This document shows, piece by piece, positions 34,690-46,135 of a stretch of 64,000 nucleotides of DNA. The DNA is taken from assembly GCF_901709675.1 (NCBI RefSeq), contig NC_051087.1:5973001-6037000 (forward strand), read 5' to 3'. A program made the translations under genes and the position numbers. Origin of the DNA: Syngnathus acus (taxonomy: Eukaryota > Chordata > Actinopteri > Syngnathiformes > Syngnathidae). Position 1 is the stretch's first letter, and each line of letters opens with the position of its first letter. A model generated the notes under the pieces. The model had not been told where the DNA came from, ran no database searches, and saw only the letters and a program-made list of their open reading frames with translations.

Positions 34690-35480
34690 ACGGATGCACG
34701 TGTCCGTGAGGGAATAAGGTGAGTGAGGGGGTGATGATAAGCCAGTGAGTGAGTGAGTTGTTAGTGAGCCGATGTGAACGATTTAGTAACTGTGGCTGAG
34801 TCAATCGCTGTATGTGGGTGACTGACTGATTGAGTTTGAGCAATTGTTGGGAGAGACTTTGTGAATAGGTGGCACTCTGAGTTAGTGTGTTTCAGTGGGT
34901 GCAGGTCATTCAGTCATCCATCAATTGATGATTCAGATTCTGTTTGTGACAAGGACAGCTGGAATGAGTGTGCTACTTTGTGGGTGGTTTATTAAATTAC
35001 TATTTACAAGTGAGGGTGTAGGTGGGTTGAAAAAAATGACGGAATGAATGAGTTAGGTCATTAGTATGTTTTAGAGTGGGAGTGTGATTAGGTATGAATA
35101 AATTAATTGGTACTTTTTGGACAAGGTTTCTTGACACCAGAAATGCATGACGTTCCAAACAACACTAAAGGCGGTTTGTTCTGAAAATGTCAGAATAAGT
35201 GTTATCATACGCAACGATTAGGTTTTCAATCAACACAAATCCCCTTCTTGTTCGGAATAAAATCTTGATCCGAACGGGCTTGATATGGTCAGATAATATT
35301 TGAGACGTCACTGAGTGGCTAAATAAAGTCGGATTTACAGAGGTTGAGAGTGTGCGAATCGGCGGGTGAGTGATTGTGGTTATGGATGGAGTGAATTAAT
35401 TATTGATCATGGAAGGGACTCAGTCTGACTGATACATATCTATCGAGTCTGTGAGTGAGTTCATAAAAACTGGATGAGTC
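34690..35480. repeat. diffuse TGAG/TGAC-type cryptic repeat, C-poor
   Basis: The + strand is rich in GTGAGTGAG-like words (34728, 34746-34760, 34829-34836, 35363-35370, 35450-35462) and poor in C from about 34700 to 35100 and again at 35340-35480, with more ordinary sequence between. It looks like the decayed remains of a GTGA or GAGT tetranucleotide array, or a region under strand-biased mutation. The boundaries are approximate. Confidence 0.45.
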
Positions 35481-38400
35481 TAGACGTGGATAGTTAGCAC
35501 GCGTGGGATTATTTGGAAATGTGACAGATGAAGGTAAAAAGAAGATTTGGGGTGTAGAAAATCTTGAAGAATTTCCCCCAAAATGATTTTATTATGGGCA
35601 GAAAGTCTACAATTCAAACCAAGTGTTATCACACAGAAAGTAGTCGATTACACAAGCCGACGGATGCTTTGAAATGATCTTCCTTGTCAAGCTCTGATAC
35701 CGACAGTTGCTCAATATGAAGTATTACCTCTTTGGGATGTTAATACTGCGAGTGCGATAACAAATGGGCTCTTTAAGAGAAAAGAGAAATTGAATCAGAG
35801 TGAGAAAAGTAGGAGCGGAAATATGAAAACTGCTCACTTCTCTGTGCTTTTCCCGAGTCCATAGCGCTGTGTTTGAACTGAATATAATTCAAACAACCCC
35901 TGAAGGCTTTTATATTATTACTGCTAGAACTAATGCAGTAATGTTCATTTCCCTGCAGGTAATGGTAGAGCATTTGGAAAGGATGGCTGATCTCATAGCA
36001 TTTTATGTATGCTAAAACTGAGTGACTTGCTTTTTCTTGAGTGTAGCAACAATTTCCTACTGGATGCACAGAACCTTGGAAAGAGAGATAGTAATGTAAG
36101 GGGGAAGAAAGGAAAGATCAGGGGTCAATCCTTTAGAAAGTAGACCTGTGGGTGTTCCACAGTCGGTAAGTGGCAAAGTCCTCGGGCTGTCGGTGCACGC
36201 AAGGCAGACTCTGTCACAAATAGTTTCCATGCAAAGGAAACAGGCTGCCAGAGGTTTCCAAGGATTTTTTGGAATAATAGTAACTAAACTGTAGCACTGG
36301 GAGCAAGTCAGGTTACATGCGAAGGACGGCCAGGCTTTTGTTTGCTTGTCAGTCAACAGCAATTGCCTTCCATTTTCCGTGGTGCACAAGTGCACATTTT
36401 CTAACACAAAGGGCTTGGTTTAAACATATCACAAATAGCGGATGCTAACAGGCTGAGAGACCTGTTGGTGGGCGAACGTTATGTTTCCCCATTGCCTCTT
36501 ATTTTTGCCAGGAGATCCTCCTCGCTATACAGTACTAAAAATGAATATTATCACGGGGAAAATATAGAAGTATTCATTGAAGGCATCTTTTTAATGAATC
36601 TTTTGAATGAACTGATTCTGATCATTTAGGACTCCTAAAAAAAAAAAAGCCCTTTAGTAATATTTACACGGATTATAACATTCCAACTTTTCGCTGGGTT
36701 ACTGACCCCACTCACCCCCTTGAAATATGCTTGGACCGCCAGGTGTTAGGCCAGATAATTGACTTTGGGGAATTTTACGATTTTTTTTTAAGGATATTTT
36801 TCCCCACATTTAACCATCACAAAGGAAACCGAATGAATATTCAACCGTGTTTTCTGAAGAAGTTTTGGGACTTTTAAAAAATTGGTTTGGTTTGCAGACC
36901 ACCTGATATAGCCACCTCATGGTTCCTCCATGGAAAAAAATCGTAGCTCCACCAATGGTCATGTTTTCACCATTCAACAACACATTTGCAAGGTTGAAAC
37001 AAGAGCAAAGGGATGAAATTGCGTCTTAAATTATGCTTGTTGGCCTGCAAACATGTATTACCTTTGAATTTACTACAATTCCTTTTTTTTTTTTTTTTTT
37101 ATGAGTGGCAAAATGCTACAGGTAAAAGGGTGGACCATTAAAATGTGTCGATTGAGAGAAATTCAAGTGTTGGTGCATTATATGAACATGGTGTTCCTTA
37201 TTAGCCATGTGACAGTCCTGTTGAAGCCGCGTGGCACAAGACGTTCTATTTCTTGGATTTTAAATTTGAGTCCTAAGTTGCAGCGTGACTCTATACAAAT
37301 ATATGAAGGTAGCTGGTGTCTTTAAACATAATCTAAAACCTGGTGTTTAGTAAAGCTTCCTTTTAAAATGACCACAAAATATTCCGTCTTTCATAATAAT
37401 GCTTTGTTTTTTTTTTTCCATTTCACTCTTAGGTCCTTGCAAAACTCCGAAAGAGTGCTGTCTCCAAGTCACGGGATTCCCGCACTGTCAACTTCCAAAT
37501 TTGTCAACCTTTTAGGTTCAAAGTTAACAGGTATGTGTGTGGAGGTGTGGGACTAATGTATGTTTTCGTGCCCATCATCACTTATTAGATTTAAAATGAG
37601 TTTATCGACGTTTCAATGTGTGCGGGCACATGTGCGCGCACACACACTCACACATACACACGATAATTCAGTCAAGTTCAGCAGGAAAGATGTCACAAGA
37701 AATTTAATTCAGCAGAGGCAGAAACTCCTGAGCTCAATTTTAACTCAATTCCAAATCCATGAGGGAATATGTAAATATATGCGCCGCGCTAGAGTATTTC
37801 AATAGCTCACTGTTCCATATAGTTGCCGAGAACACCCACAACTCACCATCAAATTGCTTTTAAAATAGCAAACTAATAACTGTACCCTTCTAACAATTTG
37901 GACACCGAAGCTGTAAACACACACACACACAACCACACACATGTTTCCAACATTATGGCAGCCTGTTTGACTGACATACTGTTAGACTGTGAACTTCACA
38001 CCACCATCCAAATAGCAGCCACGTGTTATCTGGGTGTTGTTGGTTGTTTTTACATGATGACATAAATGAAGACAAACATAAAAAGATTGCATCTAAGTTA
38101 TTGAATCGTGGCCACGGTGAGTAAATCAAAAGACATAATTCTTGCGCTTTACCGGGTTTTAAATGATTTGGATATGGTGGCAATGAAGTCTGAAATGATG
38201 TTTGCGTCATGTTTCCCTAATGACAGGAAAAGCTGTTCTGGATCTCATCTCCATTAATGGAGGAGGCGAATGAAACGTGACAGCGTTCACAATGCCGGGA
38301 TGAAAAATGTCCACCAAGGTGCGCACTCAAACTGACATGACACGAAGATAAACGTTCTCTAATTTTCACGTGTCCCTGTGTTGGGACACTTCCATTTTTA

Positions 38401-40039
38401 TTCTAAGCTGCTAATTGCCGCTTAATCAGACACTGTTAATTGGTAATTAAGCATTAAGATAATGCTTGCTGTTAAATATGTGATTGAAATAATGAATTGC
38501 ACGGATCAAATCATGTTTATGTGCTCACATAGAATTAGAACCTGCTCTCCTTCATCAAGCCTCACTGAATGAGCGCTAAGCGCCTTTGCTCGTCTGTCTG
38601 TAATGGAGATGAAATGAGGGAAGACAAAAAATACAAAGGGGGTATATTAATGTTTAACACAAAGATGAAATGGAAAGCGATTCGGAGTGGGATAGGGCAA
38701 TGCCTACGGGGTAAGAAGAGAGACAAGGAGCGAGTTGGAGTTTGGGGACGAAGACGGAGGAAATAATTTAGAGGGATTTAAAACCCTGGAACACTTAATT
38801 AGGTAGCGGTACTAAACTAACTTGGGACTCGGCAGCCTTGCAAGCGCCTCGCGAAATGAATGAATACGTAATCTCGTGATTCCTGTTGCGCAGACTGCTT
38901 GACATTCTCGGCAAAGACAAGAGGTCTTGTTTGAGAATTGAAAGTAGCATTGATTGAAGGGAAAAAACTGGGATGATGCAAAGAATATATTTTATTGCTT
39001 TGTTAGACGTCCGTGTATCTACAGCATATAAAGTGGTGCATCAATAGAACACAATGTGCAATTTATAAAACGGTATTTTGCCAAACATGGAGGTAAACAC
39101 CTTAAAAAGTCGACATAAAAGGTTCCATTCAGAATGATGGCCGGGGGGGAATCTTGAAACAACCCGTGCTTTTTCCGTATAGTCAGAACAGTTTTGTTGT
39201 TAGGATTGCCGTAAAATTTGGTGTTGATTTATCAGCGGCATGCCCAGTAACTTTTTATTGCTTTTTGCAGTGGAAAGGAGTAACACAAAAGAAGGCTCTG
39301 TACTGCATACACAAATATGATAGTCGCTCTGAATAACTTATTTTTGCCAGTGATGAATGTGTCAGAGACAACTGCTTTGTTAGCATGTCAAAAAGCCTTG
39401 CCATTATTTTTGTGTCTATTTTACATTGAATATTTGAATATTCTGATGTTAACTGCGGTGTGGGTCATTGTCTTGCTGACAGGTGGCTTTTATTATACTT
39501 GAACATATTTTAACAACAGTGTAGCCGTTGTTATTATGAAACACACCCACATCCCGAGATATTTGAATGTGTCTACAAAAACACATGCTAATTAGACAGC
39601 TACAGACACAAAGACTTGCCACCCCTGCACACCCCACAAGAGACAGGAGGGCTGGTTGGCACCCACTGATGGCGTGCTGAAGCCTTGATAGTGACAGTTG
39701 CCCAGGGCTGTAGCACATTGTGGGTCCTTCACATAAGCAGATTGCCTTTGCTTGCTTTTAGTACGTCTCCATCGCGTTGTCTAGAAGTTGGTTTCATCAC
39801 AACAGGACTAATGATAGCCAGAATTTGGTTGTTATTTACAAAACAGTTCAAATGCATCATAACTACAACATTTAATAACGATAAGTGGTGACAACAAAAT
39901 AGACCGGTTGTGCCTCACTAAGACTGGCATTCAAATGTATGGGACGCTACATAGAAAATAAATTATTATTCAAATAAATATCTCATTCTAATTCATCCAC
40001 ACAAAAATATGTCAGTCAATAAATGTTGGTTGATTTTGG
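35481..40039. other. non-coding stretch
   Basis: Unique sequence with T18 at 37083-37100, CA/CG-type alternating sequence at 37620-37662 and a CA run at 37918-37935. A homeodomain-motif-dense patch lies at 38399-38500. Open frames (up to 116 codons, 36057-36407 on -) have no recognised domain. No RNA gene is seen. Confidence 0.6.
37083..37100. repeat. poly-T tract (T18)
   Basis: Homopolymer on the + strand. No retroelement body is recognised. Confidence 0.85.
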
Positions 40040-40326
40040 CACGGGCGCCTCCAGAAATCTTTCATAGGCATGGCCACATCAAATCTTGAGATGGCACACC
40101 AAAAATAAAAGCCGATTTTCAATAGCTCATGACAGCCGTCAAGGGGGGCGGGCACCTCGAGCCGAAACGTATGCGTCAGACTATTAATATTACACTTAAT
40201 ATTTTGAGGTTGTGTAACGAAGAAATAAATCATAATGTGTATTTTCATTGTAAAACTGTAGCTGTGGCCAGTAAATTTTCAGGGGTGGCCTCGGCCCCCC
40301 ATGGCCACCCACTTGTAGCGCCCCTG
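40040..40326. mobile_element. probable non-autonomous hAT-like element
   Basis: The left end CACGGGCGCCTCCAGAAATC and the right end (reverse complement) CAGGGGCGCTACAAGTGGGT share CA-GGGCGC as a short terminal inverted repeat. The interior has GGCATGGCCACATCAAATCT near the left and GGGGTGGCCTCGGCCCCCCA near the right, matching a teleost element family I recognise. The flanking octamers GATTTTGG and TACTTTGC agree at only 5 of 8 positions, so the target duplication is decayed or absent. No transposase frame. Confidence 0.55.
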
Positions 40327-43064
40327 TACTTTGCTTTGAACTTGTGCATAAAAAGACCACTTATCAGTGTCACGGTCTTAACAGTGCCATCATACTGTCA
40401 CCAATGACTGTTTAACTTTCAATAAACTCATTGTAAAAACCAAGCACGAACATTCCTATTTGATCCTTTCTATCTTTTTGGGTGCTGATTCAAACACAAC
40501 TTAAGACAGAAGCGTTGTGCGCACATCTCCTGACACTCCAAACGTTGGTCTGACACTCAAACGTTGCTGACTGACAGCGTCGACACGCTTTTCTGACAGA
40601 TCAAACCCGATTTACGATGCAGGCTTGCCGTCTGCTTGTGCACGTGTGTCATTCTGGGAGCCAGAGACGAGCCAGGGGAATTAGGGGTCACCACTGAAAA
40701 GTATCGGCAAATACATATGTCGTCTAACTTCTGGGTAGTTACGACCCAGTACCACCTGGCCTCAAACACATGGCGGCATCACATTCTGACTTGCTTTTTT
40801 TTTTTTTTTGTTCAGTTCAATTGAAGGACTTCATTATTTATTATTTATAGGATTCATCTACACAGGAAGTGGGTGTGGGCTCAAACAAAGGCAAATCAAC
40901 AAAGAAATGTGGTAGTCAAATCAAATGAGTGCAGATATCCATCAATTTTGAACAAATTTCACCAATTTATGAATTTTTACATATTTCTTCGAAGACACAC
41001 AAACATCAAGTTTTATGCATTATTCGCTAAGGAACTGGCACATTTGTAAAATGCCCCTGTAAATCTCTCATGAAATATACAATATGGATCTTGGCTCATT
41101 CCCCACCCCTCCAAAATATTCTTATGTTCTGTTCTCATCATCAATTATACGAAAGCTTCTAAATTCCAATTCTTTTTAGAAAGGCAGTCTTTTGATGTTC
41201 TTCTCCGACTCATATGGTGAAATTAAGCGAATAGTAAATCTGAAGTTAATTAATAGTAATAAAGATGCCTAAATTCAAAGCTTATGGTATTCTTGAAACA
41301 AACTATTCCACCCCTCGACAAGCAAACCATAAATAAATTATCCAAAAATAAAGGTTTGTGGAAAAAAAAACATACGCCCTACATGAATTATATTAACATC
41401 AACAAACATCACTCTGGCGTTACACCCAGACAGTGGTCAGGCGCAACTATCATATTACAAGTAGTCATCAATTAACAAACATTCATAAAAAATTGTTTGA
41501 AATTTGAAAAATGTACAAAGGCTGACTGATGTTTATAAATGTCCTAAAATGCCATATTGAAGAAGAGTTGGAAATAATGAAATGTACTACTATAAAGATC
41601 TAACCTTGAAGCTACATCGAAGAGATCATTCAAGGCACGGATACTGATGATTGTCAGATATATAGAATGTGACGTATTGTACATCTGGGAAAATGTTCAA
41701 TCTGGAATCAAAGCTCAGAAAGTGAGTGAGCAATGTAAAACAGCAAAGTGACAGGGGGCCAATGATTATTTCACATCAGCCTTCCGTACAAACTGCATGG
41801 AGATGAAGTGATGTCGTTAAATGTTATGTTGATGTTGTGCAGAGTAATAGTCGTGTTCAAGGAAGTCAGCTCATTCATAACACACATTCCGCCGACAAAC
41901 TTCTGTTACCAAAGAGCAGATTGCTACATAAAATGACATGCTGTGTCAGCATTTTGACAATGATTACCAGTTTGGCATAAACAAGCAAAGGTGGTATAAT
42001 GGGAGACTTCGAGTAACGTCAGTGCAGCCGTCGTGAAATAAATTTAAATGGGCACCCAGTAGACCATCGCAAAGGATCATATAAGAATTTGGAGAAGCGC
42101 CAAATTATATCCATCTCGTATTAACATTAAGTCACTGAAAAATCTTGTATTGCGGTCTGCACCAAAACGGTTTTCCTCCTTGCCTTGAACTTTAAAAAAC
42201 ATATTTTCCATGTTTGTTTTTCCAATTATTATTATTATTATTATTATTATTGTTGTGTTTTCATGTAGGCACTTTGGTTTGATGACTGGATGTCACCTTT
42301 TTTTATTTTTTTATTTTACACTCTTAAAAAAATATTTCTAGCCTATTTTCTGCAAACTTTTAAACAAAGCACAGCTTGTAGCTAAAATACATTTCCATTT
42401 CAAAGGTGTACCATCCTCCCACATCCCTCATTAATATATGAATGCGGCAGAATGCGTCAAGTCAAATGAAACGCAGATTAAAAATAAACAGAATTAGCAT
42501 GTCAGGAGAAGTGTAATGCTTCTGCCAATCTTATCCGTGACGCGTGAGGTTCGACACAAACTACGCAAACTTAAATTCTTCCTCACATCGTCATATCCGT
42601 ACCAAAATAGGTAAAATAAAGCGAGGAATGCTTTCAATTATGCATCCGCATTGTGGAGTTGCTGGATTTCTCCAGGTGTTAGATGAAAGCAGGGCGAGTG
42701 CGTCTGTGTGAGTACGTGGCCTCAGGCCGTCAATGAAAGGTGCTGCTCAGGGAATTCCCCCATAGGCAAAGATTCTCAGTCAAAAGGAAATCTTGCATCT
42801 CTACTGCTTCTTGCATGCCACAGATGCGCAAAGGCTCCAACACGCTGAGCCATACTTTTAAGTCTTATGTGTAAGCGTCCCTTTCCATCATTGCAAACAC
42901 ATTAGAAGTGTTTATGCAGGCCTGACTCACAGTGTTAAAGGTCAATGCAAAATGGATGTACTAACAAACAATAGATATACTTTTGAATAGTTGTTTTAGA
43001 ATATGTTGGAAATAATCACATTTCAGTCAATCTCCTATTGCTTAAGAATTGGAAACTATTATTG
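40327..43064. other. non-coding stretch
   Basis: AT-rich unique sequence with a T run at about 40796-40809 and an ATT array at 42225-42251. The stretch 42420-42620 is free of simple repeats with scattered AT-rich homeodomain-like motifs. No gene or RNA was identified. Confidence 0.6.
42225..42251. repeat. ATT trinucleotide array
   Basis: About nine perfect ATT units on the + strand. Confidence 0.92.
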
Positions 43065-43409
43065 CACAGGTGTCAAACTCGAGGCCCAGGGGCCAGATAT
43101 GGCGAGCCTCATCATTTTATGTGGCCCACAATTTGTGCATTGATGACGTGTCAATACGAAAAAAAACAAATTACCTTCAGTTTTTAAAAATAGAGATATC
43201 ACTAGCAATTTTTGACACCATTGATCTTTTTAAAATATTTGAACAGTTTTAACTAGATTTCTAAACTACTTATCAGTTTGTTGTGTAGCCTATACTATAA
43301 ATAATATGAGGCCTTTATACATTTATTTGGGTTGACAGTCATAATGGTCCCTCCATAGGAAACTATGACTTCGATGAGGCCGGCGACAAAAATGAGTTTG
43401 ACACCCCTG
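43065..43409. mobile_element. non-autonomous hAT element, second copy of the 9995 family
   Basis: It begins CACAGGTGTCAAACTCGAGG and ends ATGAGTTTGACACCCCTG, the same ends and orientation as the element at 9995. The interior follows the same order (GGGGCCAGATATGGC, then CATCATTTTATGTGGCCCAC, then GGGTTGACAGTCATAATGG), so the two are paralogous copies. The flanks TATTATTG and AAATTGTG match at only 4 of 8 positions, so no target duplication is evident. It is a little longer (345 bp versus 317 bp), with extra AT-rich sequence inside. Confidence 0.85.
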
Positions 43410-43913
43410 AAATTGTGATCGTCCTGAAATTTTTTTTAATTTCATTGCAAGCGTGTTCCTAGTGTTGCTATTTCGCACTAAGGAACTTACTCAGTGAGCA
43501 TGTTCTATTTTTCATCAGACATATTAAACAGGAAGGCTTTCATGGATGTTTTAGCATGGCTCTGCTTTTCAAAGTGCTTTTGGCAATGTCTAGAGTTCAC
43601 ATTGTGCGTCTGCGTGTGCATGTTCATGTTGTTCAGGCCGCAGGGGGTCACCCTTGTATGCAGCCCTGTTAACTGATCCTGACATATGTGGCATCGCATG
43701 TGCACAGCTAACTGTTGTTTTGTGTGTCAACGCATACTCACCGTACCGACGCCAGTGTGTTTAAATTACATTTTCAGCACTTTGCTCCATTTCTTCAGAT
43801 CCCTTTTTCACCGCTGTTCTCCATTTTAGGGTTTTATTAGATAGGACGATTCTTGCCGCCGGCAATTGTCATCGCAGCACTCTACATTCAAAGGCGTGTG
43901 TGTTTTGGAAAGC

Positions 43914-43950
43914 AGTGTGTGTGTGTGCGTGTGTGTGTGTGTGTGTGTGC
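43914..43950. repeat. GT microsatellite
   Basis: About 18 GT units with one GC interruption on the + strand. Confidence 0.93.
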
Positions 43951-44168
43951 TAAGTGCGTGTATATGCTTATACTTTCTATCTCGGCTTCCTGAAATGTAT
44001 ACTAAGTCTGCTTAAGGTGGATTTCGTGTTTTCTAAGATCATATAATTCCGTGCAAGTTTTAAATTCCTTTTGCAATGCCCTTGACTCCATCTCCCACAA
44101 TGCATTATGCTTCTCATAATTTTATGGATTCTGCTATCATATTGGACCCCGTATCTGTATTTCTGTCA

Positions 44169-44209
44169 TCACACACACACACACACGCACATGCACACAC
44201 ACACACACA
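44169..44209. repeat. CA microsatellite, interrupted
   Basis: CA array of about 40 bp with CGCACATG interruptions. Confidence 0.92.
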
Positions 44210-44341
44210 GCCTGGGGGCTCCACCTATTAGAGCTCCATCCATCACATATAACTTTAATACGTGAGGAATAAAAAATGCCTACACAGCCAGATGAGAAAT
44301 TTCTGAGACGTGCATGATAGAAACCTGCATAGACACTTGAA

Positions 44342-44343
<2 letters not shown>

Positions 44344-44393
<50 letters not shown>

Positions 44394-44440
44394 ATCATCA
44401 TCATCATCACACACACACGTACGCACGCACACACACATGC
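44344..44440. repeat. compound CA / CAT / CA array
   Basis: A perfect CA run of about 49 bp (44344-44392), then about five CAT units to 44408, then CA with CGTACGCACG interruptions to 44440. This is a typical compound microsatellite. Confidence 0.95.
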
Positions 44441-44877
44441 ATAGTGAACAAGGTCAAATGCGCTAAACCAATTACAGATGTCAAGATGCTATTTTTCTGA
44501 CATATATGTGTGCATGCATCTTTCCTATGTATGTGTGACATGATTACATGGGTGGATACCGTATGTGTTGTTTTCTAAAGCTGCCCAAGGGCGTATGGCA
44601 TAATGCATGTATTCAAATACCAGTCGTCTATTCTGCTTTTCTTTTCACCGCTTTCAAAGTTGTTTTCATTTTCAAGGTTTATCCTCCACCAACAGGGTTG
44701 CTCGGGCTTTGCAAGGTAAACCGTTCTTCTGTGTATCTTTTGAATGAAGACAAGGATACGCAGCCAAACGGCATCAATGTGGTGCAACACTTTTATATTC
44801 ATTAAAGAATTTTATTTATAGCATGTATACATCGATTGAAAATAATGTGACTACTACCAAAATACTAGACTGTACTA

Positions 44878-44951
44878 ATATATATATATATATATATACG
44901 CACACAAAAAGAAAAAACAAATATTTATTTATTTATTTATTTATTTATTTG
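44878..44951. repeat. TA array and TTTA tetranucleotide array
   Basis: Alternating TA at 44878-44898, a short A-rich spacer and then about seven TTTA units at 44922-44951. Confidence 0.92.
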
Positions 44952-45714
44952 TCTGGTGAGGAGCCCCTTCTTTATAGATCCAACCATTTTTTAAAACCTG
45001 CATTGAAATCTATCCGTCGAGTTAAAAGGACTAAATAAATAAATGTATGTTAATCATCATTCAGAGAAACAAGGTAAAAGGTAGTAAGGTACTTTTTTTT
45101 TTTCACCGTCGACATTTAAATGCTCATCTGAGGAACTTCTGTGCAGTCTTTTAAAAGTTATTGCCATTTCACACCAAGAAATTGATCAATCTTGTTCCAT
45201 TCCTAACTTTCAACGTAGCCACAAAGGAGTAAAATCGTTGGAACCTGGAGGGTGCTTGCAAACATACAAGCATTGCTTTTGTCCAATAAATGTTACCTGA
45301 GCCCGTGGGGGGAAATTTGAGTTGAGGGATGTGCAATAAAGATGAGTATGGACAGGAGAGCGTGAAACATACCCAAACAAATCTATTATGAGCCATATTG
45401 ATCCATACTGAGTGATAGGCACCTTGCTGCAGAATTGTGAATGTTAGCGCTCTAGTTTGAGGGAGAAGGGTGGGGAAGAATTTCCCATGAGATGTAATGG
45501 AGCAAAGTATGCTCGATGTTTTTGCCATTCGGATTGCTTGTGATGATTAAAATTCTCGTCGTGTTATGTGATTGTGTGCCGTATAATGCAATATGGACAG
45601 AGAGGTCCACATACTGCAAGCTGTCGACCTTGTTTCTTATTTTCTCCTTGCTGTTGTTCCCGCATAATTGTATGGCTGTTTTATGGGATTCAGTGCCTTG
45701 CACGTTTATTGTGC

Positions 45715-46135
45715 CTACTCATCGGAAAGATGTCACAATTCCAATTTTGTACGTTGTGTCTTTGGTCGTCCCTGGGTCCACCACCCAGTGGGACTTGGCC
45801 GTAACGCCTCGCTAGAGAGGTGACAAGATGCCCGAGCCACCTCATCTGGCTCGTCTCAATGCGGAGAGCTCATCCCGGATGACCAAGATTCTCATCCTGC
45901 AGAGGAAGCTCATTTCTACCCCTTGTATCCAGGATTTTATTCTTCCAGTCACAACTCACAGCTAGTGTGGGTAGGAATACAGCTCGAACGGTAACTCAAG
46001 AGCCTCGCCTTCCGGCTCAGCTCCTTCTTCACCACGACAGACCCATACAAAGTCTGCATCCCTGCAGACGCCTTGCCGATCCGCCTCTTGATCTCTCATT
46101 CCATCCCCAAGATACTTGGTGGAGTCCAACCCTCA
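45715..46135 (-). pseudogene. decayed LINE fragment, C-terminal part of the RT-bearing protein (RTE/Rex3-like)
   Basis: On the minus strand the three frames together spell the C-terminal region of a common teleost LINE protein. KYLG appears near 46110. An open segment at 46094-45949 reads EIKRRIGKASAGMQTLYGS, then VVVKKELSRKARLLSYRSS, and stops at TGA. After a frameshift, WIQGVEMSFLCRM (about 45930-45890) matches the family's IQ..EMSFLRR motif. After another shift comes SQMRWLGHLV (about 45860-45830), the family's SQLRWLGHLV, followed by a GRP-rich tail. The order is correct, so it is one 5'-truncated copy with at least two frameshifts and several stops. It is not functional. The RTE clade assignment rests on recalled similarity. 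Confidence 0.85.

Larger units (their letters stand above)
43410..45714. other. non-coding stretch dominated by microsatellites
   Basis: Holds the GT array at 43914, the CA arrays at 44169 and 44344, and the TA and TTTA arrays at 44878-44951. The intervening sequence is unique, with no recognised gene. The 119-codon minus-strand frame at 45169-45528 shows no domain I know. Confidence 0.6.

Noticed and set aside
43032-43050. Similarity to mature miR-137 (TATTGCTTAAGAAT)
   Set aside because: Only 14 nt match, the 3' half differs, and no complementary star arm is present within 80 nt, so no hairpin precursor can form.
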